Positions 53,813 through 62,946 of a stretch of DNA of 64,000 nucleotides are shown piece after piece (position 1 is the first letter of the stretch; every line of letters begins with the position of its first letter). Under the pieces are notes generated by a model that did not search any database, was not told the DNA's origin, and saw nothing but the letters and a program-made list of their open reading frames with translations. Source of the DNA: Eubacteriaceae bacterium (lineage in GTDB: Bacteria; Bacillota; Clostridia; Eubacteriales; Anaerofustaceae); assembly GCA_009782875.1 (NCBI GenBank), contig WRIE01000006.1:19420-83419 (forward strand), given 5' to 3'. The position numbers and the translations under genes were made by a program.

Positions 53813-54873
53813 TTTTTCAATAAACTCGTTCAGCATGGTTACGGTGATCTCGGTAAAGTCAGTGTAGCGTTCCACAAGGATGATGAAGCTTTGGCTCTCT
53901 CGCTCCCGTTCTCGTACCGCTCAACTGTGGTTTGCAGGGCGGCTATTTCCTTGTTGGTCTGCTGTGAAGCTAACAACTCCAGCACAGATTTCTTGAACGC
54001 TTCCTTGTCGGTTTTGGCGTATTCGGCTATGCCTTTCAGCGTGTCGCGCACCAACACAATCACGTTGGCGGTTTCTATGCGGTGTCCAGAGTTACACACA
54101 AGACCGCTCCGCTCTATCTTATCCGAACCTTTCGCGTAATTGCCGCATACGGCTGTCGGCTTGTCTTTGCCGTTGTAAACGCGGTGGATATACAGCTTGC
54201 CCCCCGCAGTCGGCGCAGTATAGCAAGCCGCTCAACGGGTGGACGTAGCCCCAACCGTTAGGGCGCCGCGGTATGGCTATCTTCTCGGCTGATAGAATAC
54301 AGCTGATTTGATACGGGCTTTTCCCGCCAAAGACAGCGCAAAGATTCGGCGAACATTGGAGGCGGCTGTTTCGTCCACAATCCATAAATCCTTTCTATCG
54401 GGGTGCTTGATATATCCGTAAGGCAGTATGCTCCCCGTTTGCCGCCCCGCCATGCCCTTTGCCTTGAAAACCGAACGTATTTTTCTTGAACAGTCCTTTG
54501 CATACCACTCCGACATGAGATTGATTAACGGCGCAAATTCAAGGCTTTCGGGGTATATGGTTGTTGACGGCATAAACCGCACTTCATTTTGACTGAATGT
54601 TTCCATAGCGATACCCATTTGAACGTGATCGTGCCCCCATCGGATAAGGTCTTTCATAATGACAACGCCGATTTTGCCGCCCTCGACATCTTCCATCATT
54701 TGCGTGTAGCCTGTGCAGTCAATGAAACGCCCGCTTTCGTCATCGTCCGTGTAGTGGCGTATGTCGGCGAACCCGTGTTGCTTCGCGTACTGCTCTAAAC
54801 AGTGCCTTTTGGCTCTTGATTGAACTGCTGTCCTCGCCGCCGCGCTGTTCGTCCCCGATTGACCGGCGTTCAT
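53813..54873 (-). pseudogene. N-terminal part of the large serine recombinase, with frameshifts
   Basis: Resolvase-type catalytic part (DDDESGRFIDCTGYTQMMED, GKIGVVIMKDLIRWGHDHVQ) and recombinase domain (EWYAKDCSRKIRSVFKAKGM, GYIKHPDRKDLWIVDETAAS) lie in one frame to about 54277. Then come shifted pieces of the zinc-ribbon part (GYVHPLSGLLYCADCGG) and the coiled coil (AEYAKTDKEAFKKSVLELLA) down to ERYTDFTEITVTMLNEFIEK. The first catalytic serine region is not clear (start at 54873, TNSAAARTAV). Non-functional as read. Confidence 0.8.
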
Positions 54874-54902
54874 AAGCGGCTGTCAAGCTAAGAACAAAAA
54901 AT

Positions 54903-55556
54903 TCACATGATTTCAAACAAATTCTTCGAAAACTTTAATATTCCCTCGTCACGCATTTTACAGAGTTCATTCGACATCGCGCTCCTGTCAACACAGAGAT
55001 AATGCGCCATCTCCTCCCGGCTATAAGGAATCGAGAACTTCTTTGCCGCCCCTCTTTGATAGTCAAGGAAACATATCAGTTTTTCTCTGGTAGTCCGTTT
55101 GGAGAGTATATCAATCTTTTGATTCAGCGCCAGGTTTTTATGAGCAATCAGTTTCAACATATTTTCGATCAGCCGGGCATGGAATGGACAGGCAGAGCTA
55201 CAAACCGTGATGATCTTCCTGTAATCAATAAACAGTATCTCAACATCCTCTGACGCTTGTACGGTTACAGGGCTGTGATCGATGCCGGCGCAAGCGAAGA
55301 CCTCGGCAAAGACTTCCGAAACGCTAAGTTCGGTCAGGATGATGATGTTACCGCCTATACCCTCCTTAATGACCTTCACGCTGCCCGACAGTACCAATCC
55401 GACAAAGTTTACGGTGTTGCCGGACAGCAGGATCACATCACCTTTTTTATATGCGGTTGTTCTTGCCGACAGGCAGGACAACATACTCTCAAAGTCGCTG
55501 AAAGCGATTCCTTGAAATAAGGGGTTGCTTTTTACTGTGTCGAAAATCTTTTTCAA
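54903..55556 (-). CDS. Crp/Fnr-family regulator next to hcp
   Basis: 217 residues from TTG 55556, chosen because AAAGGTGA lies upstream. N-terminal cyclic-nucleotide-binding-like barrel (YKKGDVILLSGNTVNFVGLV, VFAEVFACAG), long dimer helix with the motif CSSACPFHARLIENMLKLIA, and a C-terminal helix-turn-helix (YSREEMAHYLCVDRSAMSNE). This Crp/Fnr type is common beside hcp in anaerobes, where such regulators sense nitric oxide or related signals; the ligand here is inferred. It is divergent from the ferredoxin-hcp pair. The palindrome at 55572-55583 lies about 16 bp before its start and could allow autoregulation. Confidence 0.88.
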   Translation of the reverse strand: MKKIFDTVKSNPLFQGIAFSDFESMLSCLSARTTAYKKGDVILLSGNTVNFVGLVLSGSVKVIKEGIGGNIIILTELSVSEVFAEVFACAGIDHSPVTVQASEDVEILFIDYRKIITVCSSACPFHARLIENMLKLIAHKNLALNQKIDILSKRTTREKLICFLDYQRGAAKKFSIPYSREEMAHYLCVDRSAMSNELCKMRDEGILKFSKNLFEIM

Positions 55557-55571
55557 AATATCACCTTTTCG

Positions 55572-55612
55572 TTGTTTATACAACAGACGCATTGCATTTA
55601 TTGTATTATACT
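55572..55612 (+). promoter_or_regulatory. Crp/Fnr-type operator and promoter of the ferredoxin-hcp unit
   Basis: Palindrome TTGT-TTAT-ACAA at 55572-55583, then a -10 box TATACT at 55607-55612 without a good -35 box. Taking the start near 55619, the palindrome is centred at about -41.5, the classic class II position of Crp/Fnr activators. Confidence 0.55.
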
Positions 55613-55648
55613 GACCTCAATAAATCAAGACGAAAGGGGGAAATTATT

Positions 55649-56356
55649 ATGGTTAGAAAGATACTCAAGATTGACGATGCTAAGTGCAACGGCTGCGGAT
55701 TGTGCATTTCGGTCTGCCACGAAGGAGCAATCAGCCTTATTGATGGAAAAGCGAAACTGCTGCGTGACGATTATTGCGACGGCCTCGGCAATTGTCTGCC
55801 GGTCTGCCCGACAGGCGCCATCACTTTCGAAGAAAGAGAAGCTGCAGAATATGACGAAGCTGCGGTGATGGCAAATATAGCAAGCAAGCAGACCGATATG
55901 TTGGCTTGCAGCTGTCCGGGCACTCACCCAAAGACGATTGAAAGGGAAAATTGTTGCGAATCGGTGCAACCACAGACGGCATCTGCCCAGACGAACCTCA
56001 ACCAATGGCCGGTACAGATCAAGCTCGTACCCATGGACGCGCCGTACTTTAACAACGCCAATCTGCTCGTCGCGGCTGACTGTGCCGCCTATGCCTACAG
56101 CAACTTTCATGCTGAGTACATGAAGAACAGGATAACTGTTATCGGTTGCCCGAAACTTGATGACGAGGACTACTCCGAGAAGCTGACAGAATTACTGAAG
56201 CAAAATAGCATCAAGTCGGTTACTGTCGCCCGGATGGAAGTACCCTGTTGCGGTGGTATTGAAAGTGCCGTTAAAATCGCACTCCAAAACTGCGGAAAAA
56301 TGATACCGTGGCAGGTCGTAACCATATCAACCGACGGAAAAATAATAGAAAACTAA
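55649..56356 (+). CDS. 4Fe-4S ferredoxin-type protein
   Basis: 235 residues from ATG 55649 (AGGGGG 7-8 nt upstream). Two [4Fe-4S] motifs, CNGCGLCISVCHEGA and CDGLGNCLPVCPTGA, are at about 14-60. The C-terminal half (110-235: AADCAAYAYSNFHAEYMKNR, IGCPKLDD, VPCCGGIESAVKIAL) is found in ferredoxin-like proteins beside hcp in Clostridia. It probably hands electrons to Hcp, with which it forms a pair (12-bp gap). Confidence 0.9.
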   Translation: MVRKILKIDDAKCNGCGLCISVCHEGAISLIDGKAKLLRDDYCDGLGNCLPVCPTGAITFEEREAAEYDEAAVMANIASKQTDMLACSCPGTHPKTIERENCCESVQPQTASAQTNLNQWPVQIKLVPMDAPYFNNANLLVAADCAAYAYSNFHAEYMKNRITVIGCPKLDDEDYSEKLTELLKQNSIKSVTVARMEVPCCGGIESAVKIALQNCGKMIPWQVVTISTDGKIIEN

Positions 56357-56368
56357 GAAGGACTCATC

Positions 56369-57952
56369 ATGTCAATGTTTTGTTTTCAGTGTGAGCAGAC
56401 CGCGAAAGGGACGGGCTGCACAGTAAACGGCGTGTGCGGTAAAAAGAATGACACCGCCAACCTTCAGGACATACTCACCGGGGAGTTGATTGGCCTCGCC
56501 AGAGCCGTTGACGGCAATACACCGGATAAAAGCACCCACAAAGCCGTGATCGACGGTTTGTTCACAACTGTGACCAATGTTAATTTCAACGACGAAACCT
56601 TACTCCGCCAGATTGAGATCGTCAAGGAAGAAAAAACAAAGCTCATTCCGCAATGCAGCGATTGTGCTGCGGCTTGTTCAAGGAACGACGCTTATGATAT
56701 AACCTTGCTATGGGAAGATAACGAGGATATACGCTCCCTGAAATCGCTTTTGCTGTTCGGGATGCGCGGCATGGCAGCATACGCTCATCACGCCTATGCT
56801 TTAGGTCACAGCGATGATACCGTCAACAGTTTCTTCTACAAGGGATTGTTTGCGCTCGGCAAAGATAAAACCGCTGATGAATTGCTTGCGCTTTTGATGG
56901 AACTCGGCGGCATCAATATGAAATGTATGGAAATGCTCGACACAGCCAATGCTGGCGCTTACGGAAAACCTTTACCCATAAAAGTAAGCTGCAATATCAA
57001 ACCCGGCCCGTTCATCGTTATTTCCGGTCATGATTTGCACGACCTCAAGCTTCTGTTGGAACAAACCGATGGCAAAGGGATCAATGTCTATACGCACAGT
57101 GAGATGCTTCCGGCGCACGGCTATCCCGAATTAAAGAAGTACCCGCACCTCAAAGGCAATTTTGGCACGGCATGGCATAACCAGCAACACGAATTTGAAA
57201 GCATTCCCGCGTCTATTTTATTTACAACGAATTGCATAATGCCTGTAAAACCGAGCTATGCCGACCGGGTGTTCACGACTTCGGTGGTATCCTTTCCGGG
57301 TATGGTACATATCGGTGATGATAAGGACTTCACTCGGGTCATCGACAAGGCGCTGGAACTTGGCGGTTACAAAGAGGAACACCTAATGACCGGTGTCAAT
57401 TGCGGCGATACGCTGACTACGGGCTTTGCGAAAGATTCGGTGTTGTCGGTAGCTGACACGGTGATCGAAGCGGTTAAAGTTGGAGCCATTAAGCATTTCT
57501 TCCTTGTGGGCGGTTGCGACGGCGCGAAACCGGGCAGAAATTATTACACTGAATTTGTAAAGCAAACTCCGAAAGATACAGCAATCCTCACCCTCGCCTG
57601 CGGTAAATATCGTTTCAACGACCTCGACATCGGTGAGATCGGCGGTCTGCCCCGCATTATAGATATGGGGCAATGCAACGACGCATACAGCGCGATCAAA
57701 GTAGCGGTCGCTCTGTCTGAAGCCTTTGGCTGTGGCGTGAATGATCTACCGCTGACTTTGGTGCTGTCATGGTACGAGCAGAAAGCGGTATGCATCCTGC
57801 TAACGCTGCTTTCGCTCGGTATCAAAAACATCTATATCGATCCGAGTCTGCCGGCGTTCATATCGCCCAACATACTGAACACGCTGGTGGAAAAGTTCAG
57901 CCTTACACCGATTTCAACACCGGAAGCTGATTTGAAGAAAATATTAGGTTAA
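56369..57952 (+). CDS. hcp: Hydroxylamine reductase / hybrid-cluster protein
   Basis: 527 residues. The N-terminal cysteine motif MFCFQCEQTAKGTGCTVNGV with a fourth Cys (CGK) binds the [4Fe-4S] cluster. Residues for the hybrid Fe-S-O cluster are seen at HSEMLPAHGYPE, FTTNCIMPV, TGVNCGDTLTT (Cys) and LACGKYRFN. Hcp reduces hydroxylamine in vitro and is linked to NO detoxification in anaerobes. AAGGA precedes the ATG. Probably transcribed with the ferredoxin under the divergent Crp/Fnr regulator, and ended by the hairpin at 57956. Confidence 0.96.
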   Translation: MSMFCFQCEQTAKGTGCTVNGVCGKKNDTANLQDILTGELIGLARAVDGNTPDKSTHKAVIDGLFTTVTNVNFNDETLLRQIEIVKEEKTKLIPQCSDCAAACSRNDAYDITLLWEDNEDIRSLKSLLLFGMRGMAAYAHHAYALGHSDDTVNSFFYKGLFALGKDKTADELLALLMELGGINMKCMEMLDTANAGAYGKPLPIKVSCNIKPGPFIVISGHDLHDLKLLLEQTDGKGINVYTHSEMLPAHGYPELKKYPHLKGNFGTAWHNQQHEFESIPASILFTTNCIMPVKPSYADRVFTTSVVSFPGMVHIGDDKDFTRVIDKALELGGYKEEHLMTGVNCGDTLTTGFAKDSVLSVADTVIEAVKVGAIKHFFLVGGCDGAKPGRNYYTEFVKQTPKDTAILTLACGKYRFNDLDIGEIGGLPRIIDMGQCNDAYSAIKVAVALSEAFGCGVNDLPLTLVLSWYEQKAVCILLTLLSLGIKNIYIDPSLPAFISPNILNTLVEKFSLTPISTPEADLKKILG

Positions 57953-57955
57953 TGA

Positions 57956-57999
57956 AGTGCGCGCTGCCGACTATTTAAAACCAGCAGCGCACATTTTAT
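57956..57999 (+). terminator. Terminator after hcp
   Basis: GTGCGCGCTGC and GCAGCGCAC pair with a small bulge around an A+T-rich loop, followed by ATTTTAT. Confidence 0.75.
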
Positions 58000-58038
58000 C
58001 AGTAGAATGCTTATTTGCACTGTGGATTCTAGAGCTTA

Positions 58039-58660
58039 CTAAAAGTACGTATTAACGTTATAAAACTCTCTATAATGAAGCATTTTAGGATTAGCGAAAG
58101 CCCAAATTATCACTTTTACGACTTTTTCAAGCAAGTCATATGGGGGATTAGTGACAAGCGCAAACAAGTTCAAGTAGCCCTGAATATCTTCTCGCAGGAA
58201 GCCGCTATGGGCATTCAAAAACATTTTCATTATGGCGTGGGCGCGGTTTACAGGGTACAATGGATTCTCTTTGTCCATCAAGCCTTACAAGTCCCTTGAG
58301 GCATAGCTGATGCTATTCAAAGAGAGTTCTTCCACAAGCCTTTTATGGGATTTCTCTTTGTAGTGTATGATGGTAGAATTTGGGGCAATGCGGCCCCCAA
58401 ACGTTTCGAAGGTTTTCTTTTGGGAAGGCTTGCCTTTCCCCTCTTCCAAGAATACTGTGTTTATGCCGTCCGTAGCGACACCAATACGAATTTGGTTGTT
58501 GGATATGCCTCGCAATTTGCTGCCGTCCTGCTTGCGCACGATGTCAGGGGCCCGGACTGAATAGTAGGTTTCGCCTAGCCATATAGTTCCGCTTAAGACA
58601 ATGTCTTCCTGGGAGCCCTCTATTGTGAGGAAAAGTTTTTGCAGCCAGTCCTTGTCACCC
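58039..58660 (-). pseudogene. C-terminal part of an IS1595-type transposase
   Basis: Minus frame from about 58660: GDKDWLQKLFLTIEG, GTIWLGETYYSVRAPDIV, then IRIGVATDGINTVFLEEG and, after an in-frame TAA at 58285-58287, ENPLYPVNRAHAIMKMFLNA and HSGFLREDIQGYLNLFALVT. N-terminal zinc ribbon and the right end are missing; homology stops near 58660, where the surface-protein remnant begins. Confidence 0.75.
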
Positions 58661-59835
58661 TTGCGATGCTCGCATCATCCTGCCCAGTGCTTGCTCATGG
58701 GCAGGCCGACAGCTATGAGGAGACTGGTATTTATGATATTTATGACGATGCCAGCGAATATGCAGCCGATGCCGGAGAGGCAGAGATCGTCCATGAGATA
58801 GAGGAGATGCGCGACACCCAGTCAAAGACCTATTTGCTTAGCGACGGGCAGCGCCAAACTGTACTCTATGCCGTGCCCGTCCATTACCTGTACGATCGCG
58901 CCGGCATCAAAGTCCACGAAGCATGGCAGCTATTCGCTAAGGAACAAGGACAATTTCTTCTCTGCGCACTTTGGGGACTCGACGGCACGAACGGCGCGGG
59001 GCGCCCGGGGCTAGGGGAAGGGGTACGCGGTGCTCCTGGAGTTCGGGGGGCATGAGTTCGCCTTCAACCCCGCCACAGAGAACGGCACGAAGCCAAGGCA
59101 AATGAAAGGCTCCGGCAGGAGGAAAGCGGTGTCAGCCCACATGGAACAACAAGCCGTCCAACACAACAGCGTCAGGCTCATCCAGGGCGGCGCACAGCGG
59201 CAGCAACTGGTATGAGATGCCGGTGACATCGATTGTGCAGCAGTAGGTGAACAAGACAGCCACAAACTACGGCTTCACAATCATGGACACCAACGAGTCC
59301 AGCAACAGCGTCTGGCACACGTGGTACTCCTCTGATGCCCCGTCACCAAACAAGCCTGAGCTGCGCATCACCTATTCGGGAGCTGTGAACACACCGAAAG
59401 TAGACGTGCCCTCCACAGGCGTCCAGATCAGCCCGAAAACACCAACACCGACAGTCGGCATCAATGCGCAAACAACGCTGACAGCGACAGTGTCGCCTTC
59501 AAACGCGACAAACAAAGCTTTGACATGGAACTCGAGCAACGAGAAAGTTGCGACAGTCAGCAACGGGGTTGTAAGGGGTGTATCCGCTGGCAGGGTGACC
59601 ATCACAGCGAGGACGTCAAATGGCCGGTACAACACATGCACGGTCGAGGTCAAGGCATCGAACGTGCCAGTCACAGGCGTCTTTATGCACCCGACAGAAG
59701 TGACTGTAGGCATTGGGAAGAACATAACGCTGAAGGCGTGTCGCCTTCGTACGCAAACAAAGTGGCGACAGTCGACAGCAGAGGTATTGTTACTGGAAAG
59801 GCTGCTGGCATCACGACCATTGTAGCGACGGCTGG
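58661..59835 (+). pseudogene. Surface protein remnant with DNRLRE and BIG2 domains
   Basis: Pieces in several frames: a hydrophobic signal-like segment (LVTLAMLASSCPVLAHGQAD), then YEETGIYDIYDDASEYAADA and SKTYLLSDGQRQTVLYAVPV; after frameshifts GGHEFAFNPATENGTKP; a DNRLRE-like end (TNYGFTIMDTNESSNSVWHT); one full BIG2 domain (GVQISPKTPTPTVGINAQTT, VRGVSAGRVTITARTSNGRY); and a second BIG2 domain (GVFMHPTEVTVGIGKNITLK) broken by a shift, ending in VTGKAAGITTIVATA near 59835. At least three frameshifts. It was a secreted cell-surface or spore-surface protein. Confidence 0.75.
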
Positions 59836-59837
59836 GG

Positions 59838-60406
59838 CAGTTCGCCACATGACCTGGGGGAAGAGCGATAATGTCGTTACCTTTCAATTGCTCATAAGCT
59901 TGTGTGCTTTTGATTGTGCTGGTCTCCACAATGGTGTAACGTGACAAGTATTTGTTCACTTGCTCTTCCGGGCCCAAAAACACCTCCAGCACAACATCAG
60001 CCTCCCTGTATGCGCTTTCCAGACCCATGCTTCCAGAGGCCATGCTTATGCCAATGCTTTCAGAGGGCGCCGTAGTGTATTCATCGCGGCATCTTTTCCC
60101 GAGCAAGCCGCTGGCCTCGGCCTTCTTAGCCTCATCAATCAGCTGCTCGAGAGAGTATTTTTTCCCGCTTATTTCTGCTGGCATGCCCTTTTGCACATAA
60201 AAATCTTTATCTACTGATGTGTATATGGTGTGGGGATAATAGAGGCTGTCAGATCCGAAAAGGATGAGGTGGGCTTCCATACCGATTATGTGCCGCCCCT
60301 TCACCAACTCCTCATACACTATTATTTCTCCTGGCGCATAGCCAGCATAGTATTCAACCACTTCATAGCGCAATTCGTATGCGCCGAAGTCGTTGAACGG
60401 CTCCAT
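59838..60406 (-). pseudogene. Fragment of an unknown extracytoplasmic protein
   Basis: About 185 codons: FGAYELRYEVVEYYAGYAPG, MEAHLILFGSDSLYYPHTIY, KKYSLEQLIDEAKKAEASGL, then EADVVLEVFLGPEEQVNKYL. The end NDIIALPPGHV meets the BIG2 remnant of the other strand; from there the open frame is only antisense. Two loosely similar halves are suggested. No known family, no start or stop of its own. Confidence 0.45.
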
Positions 60407-60407
60407 G

Positions 60408-60479
60408 CCGCCAACGCACTTTCGCCCCTGATATTTTTTTTCCCCGCATCATAACCTTTCTCGTCTGCTGTAAATGCGT
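60408..60479 (-). repeat. 72-bp piece of the IS5-family element
   Basis: Read on the minus strand it matches 50248-50325 of IS5 copy 1 at roughly 90%: ACGCATTTACAGCAG, then GGTTATGATGCGGGG and ATATCAGGGGCGAAAGTGCG. It lies between the ParA remnant and the unknown fragment. Confidence 0.75.
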
Positions 60480-61018
60480 GGCTCGTGCTTTGTCGCTATG
60501 ACGCCAAAGACTTCGAGTTTGGGGTTGATGGCTCCAGGATGTCGTTGATTGTGTCCAAAACTGTGTTATGCCACGGTATGCGAGGTAGTCCGTCTTGACG
60601 CACAGTGCTACTTTGTCCGAGCAGGACAGGGCGTTTATCGTCAATATTGACAGCTACGGGGGGCAGTCGGTGAAGATGAAGTCATAATCCCCCCTCACAG
60701 GGCGATCGCGCGGTCAAGGATCCTCTCGCTGTTCGTCTTGGAGAACACCTCCATTTCCAGCGCGGCAAGGTCTATTATTGAAGACAGCAAGTACAGGTTC
60801 CCGGAGACCGGGAAAACGCACTTTCTGATGTCGGAGGATCTGCTGTCCTTTAGCAGGGTGACAATGTTGTCGGTGAAGTCGGCAGGCTCTTTGGAGAAAA
60901 ATGGCAACCGGCTATGAATAGTATATAAGAGGTTTTTATGCGATTGGGTGAATTGCAAAGTAAATTCCATTGTTAGAAACCACAAAAAGTGAGCGATTTG
61001 CTTCCAGTTTGGAAGCAT
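60480..61018 (-). pseudogene. ParA-family ATPase remnant
   Basis: Minus-strand pieces: DNIVTLLKDSRSSDIRKCVF, GNLYLLSSIIDLAALEMEVF, SKTNSERILDRAIA, then after a shift DYDFIFTDCPP (Walker B-like) followed by a stop, and LSILTINALSCSDKVALCVK with TDYLAYRGITQ, later INDILE and KLEVFGVIATKHEP. This is the middle and end of a ParA/Soj ATPase. Walker A is missing. A plasmid or conjugative-element origin is possible. Confidence 0.75.
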
Positions 61019-61263
61019 TTTTTATGTCTTTTGGTCTTGAAATACAAGTGCAAAGCGCATAGAATGGTTTCAAGGGCACTATAAATAGGCATAGCAAACA
61101 AAGGCAAAACGGGCCGAGTTTTCATCCTGTGAAAGACTAAGATCCAGTTTCACCCATGGCAGAATTTGTAAATAGTTGCAGAAACCCGAGGAAATATTTT
61201 GCAATTATTTATTGTCACAGATCAATTTTCGAACCAATGCTGGCATGTGCGGCGCAAGCTCTG
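61019..61263. other. Short non-coding spacer before the IS30 copy
   Basis: No gene seen. Contains TGTGAAAGACTAA near 61129; the same 13-mer recurs in the same orientation near 62630 on the other side of the IS30 copy. Confidence 0.4.
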
Positions 61264-62551
61264 TCAAGACTCTGCCGTTTTCCTAGCCAGCAAATAAGGC
61301 ATCAAAATGGCTTCATCCCTTGGGACGGCTTCAACCATAAGCAACTTAAGGGCTTCATCGCCATAAAGGAATGAAAACATTTCCGAAGGTGTCCTCCCGT
61401 TCAGGGAGCGCCTTGGGGTGGAGTTGACGTGTGGGAACATCAACTCCACAAGCTCCTGGGCGGGGAAGCCCAGGTCCAGCCCGTTTGGCAAAATGCCTCT
61501 TATGTAGTTGCGGGTGTTCTCCACATAGGGCTTCTGCTGGGGCTGCTGGGGGCCGCAATAGAAGACGCGGCTTCTTGCCAGCCCTTCCCTGTCTTGCTCA
61601 AACAGGCTCCAAGTTTCAAATTCGCTTCCGCGGCCTGTGAACAGCAGGGATGCGGTTTTGCTGTAAAGCCCGTTGCCAAAGCCCGTTGCCAAGCCGCTCT
61701 TGGAGCAAGTCCATGGTTGCAGCCATGGACTTGCTAGTGCGGGCCTCATGCAGGAAGCCCGCCACCAGCCCTGTGCCGCAAAACTGCAAAGTTTGCAAAT
61801 ACGGGCCGGAAGGGCTGTTGTAGACAGTGTCCATTCCTGTTGCCGGCACATCCGGGTTCTCTTCACAAAACTGGAGGCAGCCCTTGTGCCGTCGGCCTTC
61901 GAAGTGTTTCGGGCCGTTTCTTTTTTTGAGGGTTTTCCTTGGCCTCCTGCCCGCTTTCTCCTTCAAGGAGAAGCTGAATAGCCCAAAATCCTCAAACAGG
62001 CTGGGCTCGATGTATGTGTAGAGGGACCTTTGGCTGGCGGGGATACCCCTCTTGTGGCTGGACATTATCTGGCAACCAGGCTGCCCTTGCTTGAGCAGGG
62101 GGGCGGTTTTCTCCCCTATTTCTTTGCGTTCCTCCTCTGAGAGGTTGAAGCCCTCCCTGGACCCGGAGAGGGTCTTCCCATAAGCCGCTTGCGCTTTCTT
62201 TGCGTCATAAATGTATTTGTCGATGCGGCGCTTCTTGCCACCGCAGTTGTTGCATGCGCCAGGCAGGCGGTCCCTGAACTTGCACCCCTGCTCCACAAAA
62301 TCCCCGCATTTGACACCGGCGCACCCTTTGCGGCACTTTTTTCTGTTAGCGCAAACAGATGGGCTGTTGAAAGTGTTGCGGGGCTTGAGGATCCTGTGCT
62401 TCATGACCTCTTTCCCTATTGTTGAAAGGTCTTTGTTAAGGATCCGGGCAATGTCCGCCTTTGTCCTGCGGTTTTCAATGCTTGTCTCAATTGTCTTGCG
62501 GTCATCGTATGAGAGGTGTTTGTGGTTAATTGTTGGCTTTTTGACTGGCAT
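61264..62551 (-). pseudogene. IS30-family transposase, broken by a 13-bp tandem duplication
   Basis: N-terminal helix-turn-helix (HLSYDDRKTIETSIENRRTK, ADIARILNKDLSTIGKEVMK), a cysteine-rich insert, and the DDE core start (GMDTVYNSPSG for the first Asp, LHEARTSKSMAATMDLLQ). At 61665-61690 the 13-mer AAAGCCCGTTGCC is present twice in tandem; removing one copy joins the frame to LYSKTASLLFTGRGSEFETW and the end PYVENTRNYIRGILPNGLDL, FSFLYGDE. The frame is otherwise intact, so inactivation is recent. Confidence 0.88.
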
Positions 62552-62946
62552 GTGTTGTCCTTTCCGGATCTCCGCACATGCAGCATAAGAAAATGGAAGT
62601 TAGTTGTAAATATGCGACTGGAATTTTGTGAAAGACTAAATTCTATTTGGACCTATCTACAATGGAACAATCCATGATAGCCGCAATCACCACCAAGCAT
62701 GAAAATACGCAGCCAGTGGCAGTTAAATGTATAAAGCAATCCGGCAAAGATGATAATGCAAAAAGCAGAGGCAGAAGTTGCAGTAAAATTGTTGGCAAGA
62801 CCACGTAATGGAACATAACTTGATGGCCTTGGAGCGCCGCCAAATGCCGCCTTGCATCTTGGATGTAGGAATAGCGCGGGCACTAAACTCCATACCCGCC
62901 CCGGGCCACACAACTCTGCAAAATTATTTTTGTTGGAGGCATCCAA
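62552..62946. other. Non-coding stretch between IS30 and IS110 copies
   Basis: About 395 bp without a convincing gene. It presumably holds the left end of the IS110 element, which has no terminal inverted repeats to recognise. Includes the second copy of TGTGAAAGACTAA near 62630. Confidence 0.4.

Noticed and set aside
59372..60406. A single 344-codon minus-strand protein
   Set aside because: Only residues up to about 190 look real; the remainder is antisense to the BIG2 domains of the plus strand, so the long frame is a chance fusion.
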